Shown: positions 1 to 7,343 of the stretch, piece after piece
Position numbering within the stretch: the stretch's first letter is position 1
Layout: the number at the start of each line of letters is the position of its first letter
NCBI GenBank assembly: GCA_020848855.1
Contig: JADLHH010000137.1
Span: 1-12,341 of the forward strand
DNA: 12,341 bases
Source: Anaerolineae bacterium
Lineage (GTDB): Bacteria > Chloroflexota > Anaerolineae > Aggregatilineales > Phototrophicaceae
Reading direction: 5' to 3'
Translations under genes and position numbers: made by a program
Notes under the pieces: model-generated
Database searches by the model: none
Seen by the model: only the letters and a program-made list of their open reading frames with translations
Told to the model about the DNA's origin: nothing

Positions 1-1143
1 ATCGTGGCGCTGCGCGACGCCGACACCGAGGAGACGCTCGCCCTCAGCAGCGCCAGCATCGGCGACGTGAACTACCGCATCCTGCGGGGCGCGCGCAGCT
101 ATCTGCTGGAAGTGACGCACACCGGCGGCAGCCTGCCAGAGCCGTTCACCGTCTGTCTGGCGACCGAGAGCGGCTCGGTGACCTGCCCGCTCGACTTCGC
201 GCCGGTGGTCGTGGAACCAACGGCTGTCCCGCCCGTGCAGACCGTCGAAGTCGCGGCTCCCACTCTCCCGCCGACCAGCGCCATCCCGCCGACCTTCGCG
301 CCGGTGGTCATCGACCCCAACGCCGCGTGTCAGGTGGTGTCGGCGCGCGGAGTTTCCATCAACGTGCGCAGTGGTCCCAGCCTGAACAACAGCATCGTCG
401 GGCAGCTCCCGCCCAACGGGGCGGGCTTCGTGCTGGGCAGGCTGGCGGACAATAGCTGGTTCCAGGTCAACGTCAACGGCACGCTCGGCTGGGTGTCGGC
501 GACGGTCGTCCTCGTCGGCGGGAACTGCGCCGGTGTGAGCGTGGTCGTGCTGCCCACCAGCGCCCCAACCGCCACGCCGACCACCACCACGACGCCGCAG
601 CCGACCTTCACGCCGACAGCCACGTACACCCCGACGATCACCCCGACCTTCAGCGGGACGTTCCACCTGCCGCCGCTGCAAGTCGTGACGCTGGTCGCGC
701 CGCTTCAGGTTGTGCCGATCAATCCGAAGCTGGATTACACCGCGAACCCGAATTACGGCGCGGCGAACCTGAGCGCCGGCTTCTCGCCCGACCCGTACAG
801 CGTCGGTATGACCAGCGGCGGCAGTGTGGACGTGTCGTATCTCGGCGGAAGCTGCAGCGGGTTCGCCACCACCGCGCCCGACCTGCGCATCAACTTCGGC
901 GGGGGCGGCGCATCGCTGCTGCGCATCTACTTCGTCGGCAGCAGCGGCGACGCGACGATGGTCGTCAACGACCCCTACGGCAATTTCTACTGCGTCGACG
1001 ACAGCTTCGGCACGGTCAACCCGACCATCGATTTCAACAACCCGGCGGGCGGTTCGTATGACGTGTGGATCGGCAGTTATTCGTCCGGCACGAACATCAG
1101 CGGTACGCTGTACATCACCGAAAATTCGGGGAATCATCCGTAA
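1..1143 (+). CDS. Secreted SH3b-domain protein, 5'-truncated by the window edge
   Basis: The frame is open at base 1. Its first visible residues (VALRDA...) align with the middle of the downstream paralogue, so the start and signal peptide lie outside the window; the GTG at base 4 is not a credible start. Counting from base 4, residues 1-62 are the end of a beta-sandwich module, 65-108 a Pro/Thr spacer, and about 109-175 a bacterial SH3 domain (INVRSGPS, then GWVS, bracketed by Cys109 and Cys175). Residues 185-220 are a Thr/Pro-rich linker. Residues about 245-375 form a C-terminal domain with two conserved cysteines (284, 330) and an acidic CVDDSFG motif. SH3b domains commonly bind cell-wall peptide or other surface ligands. 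No enzyme domain is visible, so the likely role is a surface adaptor or sensor, which is inference. The gene ends in TAA, and a hairpin terminator follows within 10 bases. Confidence 0.88.
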   Translation: MVALRDADTEETLALSSASIGDVNYRILRGARSYLLEVTHTGGSLPEPFTVCLATESGSVTCPLDFAPVVVEPTAVPPVQTVEVAAPTLPPTSAIPPTFAPVVIDPNAACQVVSARGVSINVRSGPSLNNSIVGQLPPNGAGFVLGRLADNSWFQVNVNGTLGWVSATVVLVGGNCAGVSVVVLPTSAPTATPTTTTTPQPTFTPTATYTPTITPTFSGTFHLPPLQVVTLVAPLQVVPINPKLDYTANPNYGAANLSAGFSPDPYSVGMTSGGSVDVSYLGGSCSGFATTAPDLRINFGGGGASLLRIYFVGSSGDATMVVNDPYGNFYCVDDSFGTVNPTIDFNNPAGGSYDVWIGSYSSGTNISGTLYITENSGNHP

Positions 1144-1152
1144 CGATTGACG

Positions 1153-1191
1153 GCGGGGCAGGCGACGAACCTGCCCTGCTTGCGGCTTTTT
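1153..1191 (+). terminator. Hairpin terminator after the first SH3b gene
   Basis: GGGCAGG (1156-1162) pairs with CCTGCCC (1170-1176) across a 7-base loop. The stem extends outward through one G-T and two G-C pairs (1153-1155 with 1177-1179). A T5 tract follows at 1187-1191, 7 bases after the stem, which is later than in a textbook intrinsic terminator. It begins 10 bases after the stop codon. The arm sequence (GCGGGGCAGG and GCAGGGCAGG on the two strands) resembles the GTAGGGGC palindromes elsewhere in the window, so it may be a diverged member of that repeat. Confidence 0.5.
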
Positions 1192-1242
1192 ACAATCGAC
1201 CTACAGTTGAAGGAAACACTCGCCTTCGGAGGGCTGTTCATC

Positions 1243-2913
1243 ATGCGCACGGCAACCCGCAATCACCGACAACGACTCTTCGCGCTTTTTACATGCCTGT
1301 GCATCGTGCTGATGGGCGTCCTGTCTGTCAGCGCACAGGCGCCAACGCCGATCACCATCGGCGAAAACAAGACCGGCAGCGTCGTCGACCCCACTACGGG
1401 TGTCGGCTTCGCGCTGTCGGTTGCCGCGCCGCAAAGCGTCAGCATTCAGGTGCTGGCGATCTCGTCCGGCTTCGCGCCGACCTTCCGCGTGATCGATCCC
1501 GGTGGCATCGTCATCCTCGACGCCGCGAACCCCGGCACGCAGACCATCGCGCAGGGGACGCCAAATCTGTCCAGCCCCGGCGCCTACACAATCGAGGTCT
1601 TCAGCGCGAACGGCGCGACCGGGCAGTTTCTGATCAGCGTGCAGCCAGGCGCGCCGCTCGCGCCGCCGCAGGCGCTGACGCCAGGACAGCCGTTCAACGG
1701 CATCGTCAGCCCGCAGACGACCCGGCAGGCGTTCAGCTTCACCGGGCTTCCGAACGACATCCTGGTCGTGATCGTGCGCAGCACCGGCGGCAATGCCGGC
1801 ACAAATTCCGGCTTGGTCGTCGCCCTGCGCGACGCCGTCAGCAACGAGACGCTCGCCCTGAGCACCACCGCCCTGCTGGGCACGAGCTACCGGCTGCCGA
1901 ATGTGCTGCGCAGCTACCTGCTGGAAGTGACCCACAGCGGCGGGGGCGGATCGGAACCGTTCACCGTGTGCCTGGCAACCGAAAGCGGCTCGGCGACTTG
2001 CCCGATCAGCGGCGGCTCTGCACAGGTCGTCCTGCCGACGGCGACTATTCCTCCGGTCATTCTGCCGTCCCTGACACCGACCAGCGCCGTCCCGCCAACC
2101 TTCGCGCCGGCGGTGATCAACCCGACAGGTCCATGCATGGTCGCGTCGGCACGCGGCTTGGCGATCAACGTGCGCAGCGGTCCCAGCACGAACGACAGCA
2201 TCGTCGGCAGCCTCCCGCCGAACGGCACGGGCTTCGTGCTCGGCAGGCTGGCGGACAATAGCTGGTATCAGGTCAGCGTCAACGGCGTCATCGGCTGGGT
2301 GTCCGGCTCGGTGGTGATCACGGGCGGCAACTGCGCGGTGGTGAGCGTCGTCATCCTGCCGACGGCAACCGCGACCGTCATCCCGCCGGTTTCCACGTCC
2401 GAAGTGGTGCCCGGCGGCACGGAAACCGCGATTGCCAACGCGAACGCGACCGCTACGCAGATCAGCGTGTACGCGACCCTGTCGGCAGTACCACCGCAGA
2501 CGCTGAACTACAGCCTACCGCCCAATTACGGCTCAACCAGCCTGACCAGCGGCTTCACCCCCGACCCGTTCACCATCGGCATTACCAGCGGCGGTCCCGT
2601 GAACGTCAGTTATCTCGGCGGCGGTTGTTCCGGCTATGCCACCGTCGCGCCGGACTTCAGCGTGAACTACACCAGCGGCGCGTTCCCGACGCTGCGGTTC
2701 TATTTCGTGGGCGGCGGAGATACGACCATGACCATCAACACACCAGCCGGCAGCTACTACTGCAACGACGACAGCTTCGGGACAGTCGACCCGACGATCG
2801 ATTTCAACAGCCCCGCCAGCGGCAGGTACGACGTGTGGATCGGCAGCTATGCTTCGGGCGCGTTCGTGAGCGGCACGCTCTACGTCACCGAAAGCACGAG
2901 CAATCACCCGTAG
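1243..2913 (+). CDS. Secreted SH3b-domain protein, full-length paralogue of the upstream gene
   Basis: 556 aa. The ATG at 1243 is preferred to an in-frame ATG at 1147 because GGAGGG (1228-1233) sits 9 bases before it and the next residues form a signal peptide (basic MRTATRNHRQR, hydrophobic core, probable cleavage near SVSA-QA at residues 28-33). The earlier start would add residues encoded across the terminator. Domains: two beta-sandwich modules resembling pre-peptidase C-terminal folds (about 33-135 and 145-255), a Pro/Thr spacer, an SH3b domain (about 299-365, INVRSGPS and GWVSGS), a linker (370-420) and a C-terminal domain (about 424-551) with Cys462, Cys507 and CNDDSFG. No catalytic domain is recognisable. 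It is closely related to the preceding gene except in the linker, which points to tandem duplication. A TACAAT at 1191-1196 could be its -10 box, but no convincing -35 precedes it. The product is expected to be extracellular or wall-associated, with unknown ligand. Confidence 0.92.
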   Translation: MRTATRNHRQRLFALFTCLCIVLMGVLSVSAQAPTPITIGENKTGSVVDPTTGVGFALSVAAPQSVSIQVLAISSGFAPTFRVIDPGGIVILDAANPGTQTIAQGTPNLSSPGAYTIEVFSANGATGQFLISVQPGAPLAPPQALTPGQPFNGIVSPQTTRQAFSFTGLPNDILVVIVRSTGGNAGTNSGLVVALRDAVSNETLALSTTALLGTSYRLPNVLRSYLLEVTHSGGGGSEPFTVCLATESGSATCPISGGSAQVVLPTATIPPVILPSLTPTSAVPPTFAPAVINPTGPCMVASARGLAINVRSGPSTNDSIVGSLPPNGTGFVLGRLADNSWYQVSVNGVIGWVSGSVVITGGNCAVVSVVILPTATATVIPPVSTSEVVPGGTETAIANANATATQISVYATLSAVPPQTLNYSLPPNYGSTSLTSGFTPDPFTIGITSGGPVNVSYLGGGCSGYATVAPDFSVNYTSGAFPTLRFYFVGGGDTTMTINTPAGSYYCNDDSFGTVDPTIDFNSPASGRYDVWIGSYASGAFVSGTLYVTESTSNHP

Positions 2914-2924
2914 ATTTTGAACGT

Positions 2925-2963
2925 GCAGGGGCATGTGTAACCTTTGGTTGCCTGTGCCCCTAC
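2925..2963. repeat. GTAGGGGC-family palindrome between convergent genes
   Basis: A 39-base hairpin in single register: GCAGGGGCA (2925-2933) faces TGCCCCTAC (2955-2963) with one mismatch, and the inner AACC (2939-2942) pairs with GGTT (2946-2949) around a TTT loop. The middle contains a few G-T pairs and one mismatch. It starts 11 bases after the stop of the SH3b gene and overlaps the stop of the convergent AlkD-like gene, so it can serve as a 3'-end structure for both transcripts. Confidence 0.7.
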
Positions 2964-3577
2964 AGCAATTTCGACGCCAGCTTATAGGTGAGCTTCGTCC
3001 GCTTGTCGGACACATCCCAGCGGGCGAGTTCGGCGCGCACGAGGTCGGGGTGTTTCCTGCTGATGTCGCGCAGGGCGTTGCCGACCGATTTGCGCAGGTA
3101 TTCGCTGGGGTCGGCGCGGTGCTGGCTGAGCAGGGCGATGGCGTCGCCGGGATGATCCTTGAAATAGGGGCGTGATGTCCAGATGCGCAGCCCTTCGGTG
3201 ACGGCGCGGCGCACGTTGGGCGATTCGTCGCTCAGCCAGTCGATGATGGTTGGCAGCGCCCGTTCGTAACCGGTGGCGGCGCAGAAGCGGTCGAACGCCT
3301 GCGCCAGAATTTCCTGCGCGCGCCAGTTTGGGTCGCGGCTGACGACGGTGCGCAGGAACAGCAGCGCCATTTCCGACTGCGGCGCTAAATCGCCATAGAG
3401 ATAGATCGCCAGCATCCGTCCCTGCGTCACCGGCGACACGTACAGCGCTTCGGCGAGCCGCTGGCGGTCGGCGGCGCTCTCGCTGGCGGCGAGTTCTTCA
3501 GCGGTTCTCAGGATATCGGTGAAGCCGTGCTGCGTCTTTTCGACGCGGGCGATAAGCTGGTCAATCTGAGCGTTCAT
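2960..3577 (-). CDS. AlkD-like DNA alkylation repair / HEAT-repeat protein
   Basis: 205 aa of paired helices fitting the DNA alkylation repair superfamily (PF08713, AlkC/AlkD-like). Known members are HEAT-like glycosylases that remove N3- and N7-alkylated purines without flipping the base. Recognisable segments are SPNVRRAVTEGLR (119-131) and DPSEYLRKSVGNALRDIS (156-173), matching the family's conserved C-terminal HEAT units. The aromatic/Asp arrangement used by Bacillus AlkD is not obvious; the equivalent region reads DPNWRAQEI (82-90). Glycosylase activity is therefore uncertain, and a non-catalytic relative is possible. The ATG has an AGAAGG-type ribosome site 6 bases upstream. The gene lies 66 bases behind the TPR pair on the same strand with no clear terminator between them, so it may be read with them. 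Its TAG stop lies inside a palindromic repeat. Confidence 0.8.
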   Translation of the reverse strand: MNAQIDQLIARVEKTQHGFTDILRTAEELAASESAADRQRLAEALYVSPVTQGRMLAIYLYGDLAPQSEMALLFLRTVVSRDPNWRAQEILAQAFDRFCAATGYERALPTIIDWLSDESPNVRRAVTEGLRIWTSRPYFKDHPGDAIALLSQHRADPSEYLRKSVGNALRDISRKHPDLVRAELARWDVSDKRTKLTYKLASKLL

Positions 3578-3643
3578 GCTGCACCTTCTGTTCGCGTTGG
3601 GCTGGGATCAACGGCGGCGGCTCGGCTGAAGCGTCGCGCGGCA

Positions 3644-4948
3644 CTACTGCGACGTATCGCCCGAATCGCCGTTGAGCGGAATCAGCAGCGGGGCGCCGTC
3701 GGTGGTCTGCGGCAGCGGCACAGACAGCACGCCGCACTGGCTCATGTATTCCTGAAACGCCGCCAGGCGCTCGCCGTCCGGCTCGTCGGCTTGCTGCTCC
3801 ATCTGGTAGCCCGTGCGTAGCAGCGGCGTGGCTCGCGGGCAGTCGTTGATGTTGGCATACGTCCGCCCGGCGCGCAGGTAATACAGCGGGTTAGTCGTCC
3901 CGGCGTCGATCACGCGCTGGTACAGCTCCGCCGCCGCCGTCTGGTCGCTGAAGCTCTTGATGCCCGCCAGATACACCAGACACGGAATATTAGCCGGGTC
4001 GACCTGGATGCAGCGGTTCAGATAATCTTCGGCTTTGCTGGCGTCACCATTCGCCTGATTCTCGATATACCCCAGCATGTAGAGCGCGTTCAGATTACTG
4101 GGGTTCGATTCGATGACCTGGGTAAGCTGGTCGAGGGCGAGGGCGCTGTCGCCCTGACCAAAATTCGTCTGCGCCATATCCACCAGCACCTGCGGCAGGT
4201 TGGGCGCGAGGTCGTGGGCAATCTGAAAGTCCTCAAGGGCGGTCACGCGGTCGAAATTGCTCTCGGCGTTCCAGCGCCCGCGCGCGTAATGGGCTTCAGG
4301 GCTGTCCGGGTTGGCATTGACGGCTTGATTGGCTTTTTCTTCCGCCTGGGCGGGCTTGTCGGCGTCGAGATACGTCTCGGACATGAACGCCAGCGCGGTC
4401 GCATTGTTCGGCTCCAGCGCCAGCGACTGCAGCGCGCTGGCGACTGCTTCGGCATAGCGCCCATTGCGCTCCAGCGCCAGCGCGCGGATCGCCCAGGCGT
4501 CCGCCGAAAACGGGTTGGCAGTCACCGTGTCTTCGGCTGCCGAGAGCGCCGTCGCATTGTCGCCGTTGATCAGCAGCCCGTAGGTATAGCGATAGTGTAT
4601 GCGCACGTCGTTGGGCGCGCCGCTCGCCGCGATGCGGTATTCGGACACCGCCTGCTCAATCGCGCCCTGGTTCCAGGCGTTGTCGCCCCGAACGATGTGA
4701 TCGGCGGGGTCGGAGGTGGGCAGCGCGGTCGGCGCGACGATGGTGGCAATGCCGCCGCGCGCCTGATCGACAGTATCGCTGATGAACTGCCGGACGGGCG
4801 GACCCAGTTGGTCGCGCTGCTCGTACACGAACCAGCCGCCCAGAACCACCAGCGGTGTCAGAATCCACAGCCACAGCCAGCGCGTCGAGAACAGATACAG
4901 GCGGCGTCGGCGTCCCGGCTGGTAGCGCTTCGGGGTGCGCAGATACAT
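3644..4948 (-). CDS. Membrane-anchored TPR protein, second of a pair
   Basis: 434 aa. A short basic N-terminus (RRRR at 13-16) precedes one transmembrane helix at about 24-42. By the positive-inside rule the long C-terminal part should be outside the membrane. From about residue 82 to 385 the protein is tetratricopeptide repeats with typical small/large alternation and PN/PS turns (for example ALALERNGRYAEAVASALQS). TPR arrays are protein-protein docking scaffolds; no enzymatic domain is present. The ATG is 1 base after the stop of the upstream TPR gene (TGA-c-ATG), and a GGGGG ribosome site lies inside that gene's end, indicating translational coupling. Both products share architecture and a late Cys-containing repeat (DCPRATPLL here, DCQEAWDIL in the partner). 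The partner could be a cell-envelope assembly factor, which is inference. Confidence 0.85.
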   Translation of the reverse strand: MYLRTPKRYQPGRRRRLYLFSTRWLWLWILTPLVVLGGWFVYEQRDQLGPPVRQFISDTVDQARGGIATIVAPTALPTSDPADHIVRGDNAWNQGAIEQAVSEYRIAASGAPNDVRIHYRYTYGLLINGDNATALSAAEDTVTANPFSADAWAIRALALERNGRYAEAVASALQSLALEPNNATALAFMSETYLDADKPAQAEEKANQAVNANPDSPEAHYARGRWNAESNFDRVTALEDFQIAHDLAPNLPQVLVDMAQTNFGQGDSALALDQLTQVIESNPSNLNALYMLGYIENQANGDASKAEDYLNRCIQVDPANIPCLVYLAGIKSFSDQTAAAELYQRVIDAGTTNPLYYLRAGRTYANINDCPRATPLLRTGYQMEQQADEPDGERLAAFQEYMSQCGVLSVPLPQTTDGAPLLIPLNGDSGDTSQ

Positions 4949-4949
4949 G

Positions 4950-6260
4950 TCAGCCCCCTATCGGCGTCGGCGGAATGGCGGTGGGCGGGATGGCAGTGGG
5001 CAGCGCTCGTCCGCCGAAACCGGTGCAGTTCTGGGTGATCAGTTCGAGACCGTGTACCGTGTTCGACAGCACCGTATCTTCGGGATCGTCGGTGAGCAGA
5101 TGGCGGCGGTTGATCGAATCGCTGAGGATGTCCCACGCTTCCTGGCAGTCGCCCAGATAGTAATGCGCCAGCCCGCGAATGTAGAAGCATTCGATGTCCT
5201 GATCCGCGCGCGGGAGACTCTCCTGAAGCTGGACGCAGCGCTCGAACGATTCAATCGAGCCTTCGTAGTTGCGCTGGGTATACTGCGCCCGACCGAGGTC
5301 GCGCAGGGCGTCGGTGTAGTCCGGGTTGATGGCGAGCGCGTCTTCGCAGTAGCCCTGCCCGCGCCGGTGGTCGCCCAGTTCGATATAGGTCGAGCACAAG
5401 CGCTGATAGGCTTTGGCGTTGTTCGGCTGCATGGCGAGAACGCGCTCATAGGTGGCGACCGCCAGTTCATAGTATTCGATGCTGGCGTTCGGGTTCAGGT
5501 TCGCCAGGCGGCGGTACATGCTCGCCAGTTCGAAGTAGGGCGGCGCGAGGTTCGGGTTCAAGCCGACCGCCTGCTCGAACTGGTCGAGCGCTTCGTCGTT
5601 GCGACCGAGCCACACCAGCGCCAGCGCGTAGACACGGTGCGCTGCTGCGTCGTTGGGATCAAGCTCGATGGCGGTTTCCGCCTCGCTCAGCGACACGTCG
5701 TAGCGGTCGATGCTGAGATACGCCGCGCTCAATGCCGTGTGCAGCGGCGCGAAATTCCGGTCGATCTGCAAACCCGCCTGCCCAACCGGGACGGCATTCG
5801 CCGAATCGCCGTTGAGATCCATCGCCCGCGACTTGATGGCATAGCCGCGCGGGTCGTTGGGGTTCGCCTGAATTGCCTGCTCGCCGATCTGGATCGCTTC
5901 GGGATAGAGCGAGGTGTTGTCCACGCCCATCTCGATCAGCACGCGCCCGTACTGGTAGAGATAGTCGACATTTTGCGGCTGCTGCATGATGGCGCGGCGC
6001 AGCAGGTCGCGCGCGCCGTCGAGGTCGCCCATCGCGAACTTGTCCACGCCTTCGGTCGCCAGATCGCTGGCGAAGGGCGTCGGCGGCGGCGCCTGCCCGA
6101 TGGCGTCGAGCGCCATCAACTGGAGCGTACTGAAGTTGCTGTCTACGAAAAAGAGGAAACCGGCGATGATCAGCACGTACAGCAGCAGCCAGCGCCAGAT
6201 GCCGCGCCTGCGGCGGCGGTCGCTGAAGAAGGGCTGCGAATAATCGCGCTTGATTTGCAT
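4950..6260 (-). CDS. Membrane-anchored TPR protein, first of a pair
   Basis: 436 aa from the ATG at 6260. An in-frame ATG at 6281 would add seven residues, but GAGG (6270-6273) stands 9 bases before the inner ATG while nothing SD-like precedes the outer one. The protein begins with a basic stretch (RRRRR, 15-19) and one transmembrane helix (about 21-39), then carries about eight or more TPR units (about 66-390; for example AIELDPNDAAAHRVYALAL and ALAINPDYTDALRDLGRAQY). It ends in a short Pro/Thr-rich tail (ALPTAIPPTAIPPTPIGG). Predicted topology is cytoplasmic N-terminus with an extracytoplasmic TPR scaffold. A good promoter (TATAAT at 6319-6324) lies about 60 bases upstream. It is paralogous to the next gene and appears to be the first cistron of the TPR-TPR-(AlkD-like) unit. 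Its partners are not identifiable from sequence. Confidence 0.85.
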   Translation of the reverse strand: MQIKRDYSQPFFSDRRRRRGIWRWLLLYVLIIAGFLFFVDSNFSTLQLMALDAIGQAPPPTPFASDLATEGVDKFAMGDLDGARDLLRRAIMQQPQNVDYLYQYGRVLIEMGVDNTSLYPEAIQIGEQAIQANPNDPRGYAIKSRAMDLNGDSANAVPVGQAGLQIDRNFAPLHTALSAAYLSIDRYDVSLSEAETAIELDPNDAAAHRVYALALVWLGRNDEALDQFEQAVGLNPNLAPPYFELASMYRRLANLNPNASIEYYELAVATYERVLAMQPNNAKAYQRLCSTYIELGDHRRGQGYCEDALAINPDYTDALRDLGRAQYTQRNYEGSIESFERCVQLQESLPRADQDIECFYIRGLAHYYLGDCQEAWDILSDSINRRHLLTDDPEDTVLSNTVHGLELITQNCTGFGGRALPTAIPPTAIPPTPIGG

Positions 6261-6318
6261 CCAATAAAGCCTCAAACCCATGTTCGAGACAGGCGGGTCA
6301 GCCCACCTGTAGAAGGCT

Positions 6319-6348
6319 ATTATAAAGAATGCCCGGCGTTTGATCCAA
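6319..6348 (-). promoter_or_regulatory. Sigma-70-type promoter for the TPR operon
   Basis: On the minus strand a perfect TATAAT (6324-6319) is preceded at 18 bases by TTGGAT (6348-6343), which matches the three most conserved -35 bases. Transcription would start near 6312, giving a leader of about 50 bases before the ATG at 6260. The -10 is strong and the -35 weak. Confidence 0.5.
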
Positions 6349-6387
6349 TGGTGGGGAACGAAGGCGCATCGAAATCAGCAGGTATGG

Positions 6388-6417
6388 GTAGGGGCAGACC
6401 CGTGTGTCTGCCCCTGC
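6388..6417. repeat. GTAGGGGC-family palindrome, first of a tandem pair
   Basis: GTAGGGGCAGAC (6388-6399) pairs with GTCTGCCCCTGC (6406-6417) over all 12 positions (one G-T pair), leaving a 6-base loop. It lies in the space between the end of the GNAT gene and the TPR promoter. The T/C difference between arms (GTAGG against GCAGG) recurs in the copy at 2925. Confidence 0.75.
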
Positions 6418-6465
6418 AACCTATGCACTATGGTTGCCAGGGCGAACACGTGAGTTCGCCCCTAC
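6388..6465. repeat. 78-bp composite element with 8-bp terminal inverted repeats
   Basis: The block starts with GTAGGGGC (6388-6395) and ends with its exact reverse complement GCCCCTAC (6458-6465). Inside are the two hairpins above plus a third inverted pair, GCAACC (6416-6421) and GGTTGC (6432-6437), joining them. Several mutually exclusive foldings are possible: two separate hairpins, or an outer stem carrying branches. No coding capacity and no clear target-site duplication were seen. A non-autonomous mobile repeat or a tandem merger of two palindromes are both possible. Confidence 0.55.
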
Positions 6466-6468
6466 AAC
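6433..6468. repeat. GTAGGGGC-family palindrome, second of a tandem pair
   Basis: GGGCGAAC (6440-6447) pairs perfectly with GTTCGCCC (6454-6461). After a 3-base bubble, GTTG (6433-6436) pairs with CAAC (6465-6468). The right arm carries the canonical GCCCCTAC end; the left has decayed to CCAGGGC. It sits 5 bases beyond the GNAT stop codon (minus strand), a position suited to a 3'-end hairpin for the esterase operon. Confidence 0.75.
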
Positions 6469-6473
6469 GCCAC

Positions 6474-7343
6474 TCAGTCGCGCCGCCACACGGTCACGCC
6501 GTCGGCGCGCTGTTCCGACGACCATAGTCCGCGTGAGCGCTCCGGCTTGGCGCGGTTCGGCAGCGCCAGCTCGACGAACGGCTCGCGCTCGACGAAACCC
6601 AGCCGCCGCGCCGTCGCCAGCGAGCCGAGGTTGTCGTCGTCGGTATCCCACACCGGCAGCAGTCCGCGTTCTAGCGAATGCTCGACAAAGCAGGCGCTCA
6701 CCAGCGTCGCAAACCCGCGCCGGCGGTAGTCCGGCTCGGTCGCCACCGTGATCAGCGCGTGGTGATCGCTGACGGTGGTCGCGGTGACGCTGCTGGCGAC
6801 CGCCTCGCCGACCATCACTGCGTAGCCGAAGCCGTGCGCCTCATACGCCTCGTAGCTGCCCCAGTCGTACAGCACGAACGGAACCGGGTAATAGTCACGG
6901 TCGAGCCGCTCCGCCAGCGCCCGGTCAACCGGGACGATGCGCGCTTCAGCGGGCAGGCGACCGCGCCAGTCGAGCAGCGGCGTGCCCGGCTGCCACTGAA
7001 AATTGCAGCGCCCGATGACCTCGTAGGGAAAATCGGCAAGCAGCGCATCTTTCCAGCCGGTGTTGAGCGGCGCGTAGCCATAGAATTCGGCGAAAACCCC
7101 GGCTTCGTCGGGCGCGTCGGCGATGAACCGGCGCAGCACCGGCGCGACCACGCCCGCCGGAAAAAACTCGTAGCTGCGGCACATCAGCGCCGATTCTGGC
7201 GCGTCGGCATCGTCCACGAAGATGCGCGCCGCCTGCTTGCCCTCGAACACCGAGTCGTAGCATGGCTGGTCGAACGGCGCGGCGGCGTAGAGCGGCTGGA
7301 CGCGATCAAATAAGGCAGGCGGAAGCTCAAACAGAGTCTGCAA
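6474..7343 (-). CDS. GNAT-family N-acetyltransferase
   Basis: 289 aa. The C-terminal half is a GCN5-related acetyltransferase domain: a beta strand HHALITVATEPDYRRRG (194-210) leading into the acetyl-CoA pyrophosphate loop (R207-R-R-G-F-A), then the helix carrying D233...N238...S241 and ATARRLGF (244-250). The N-terminal half is an uncharacterised domain of the kind found in two-domain GNAT proteins (PF12746-like). The transferred acetyl group comes from acetyl-CoA; the acceptor cannot be told. The start appears to be TTG at 7343, because the frame opens only three codons earlier and the next ATG would remove the N-terminal domain. It overlaps the end of the upstream gene by 17 bases and has no clear ribosome site, so translation is probably coupled. 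It is the last gene of a three-gene operon and a palindrome follows its stop. Confidence 0.85.
   Translation of the reverse strand: MQTLFELPPALFDRVQPLYAAAPFDQPCYDSVFEGKQAARIFVDDADAPESALMCRSYEFFPAGVVAPVLRRFIADAPDEAGVFAEFYGYAPLNTGWKDALLADFPYEVIGRCNFQWQPGTPLLDWRGRLPAEARIVPVDRALAERLDRDYYPVPFVLYDWGSYEAYEAHGFGYAVMVGEAVASSVTATTVSDHHALITVATEPDYRRRGFATLVSACFVEHSLERGLLPVWDTDDDNLGSLATARRLGFVEREPFVELALPNRAKPERSRGLWSSEQRADGVTVWRRD

Noticed and set aside
541..655. ACC/CCG-rich tract resembling a microsatellite or CRISPR-like repeat
   Set aside because: It is in frame and encodes the Thr/Pro linker of the first SH3b protein; there are no regular repeat-spacer units.
1147..1242. N-terminal extension of the second SH3b protein
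   Set aside because: It would translate the terminator hairpin and bury the signal peptide; the ATG at 1243 has a strong ribosome site and a proper signal sequence.
1065..2261. A 398-codon plus-strand frame overlapping the SH3b genes
   Set aside because: It is out of frame with the SH3b proteins, Arg/His/Gln-rich, and crosses the terminator between them.
4935..6527. A 530-codon open frame on the plus strand
   Set aside because: It lies antisense to both TPR genes. The minus-strand products have clear TPR periodicity, transmembrane starts and ribosome sites; the plus-strand translation is Arg/Val-rich with no domain, a typical shadow in G+C-rich DNA.
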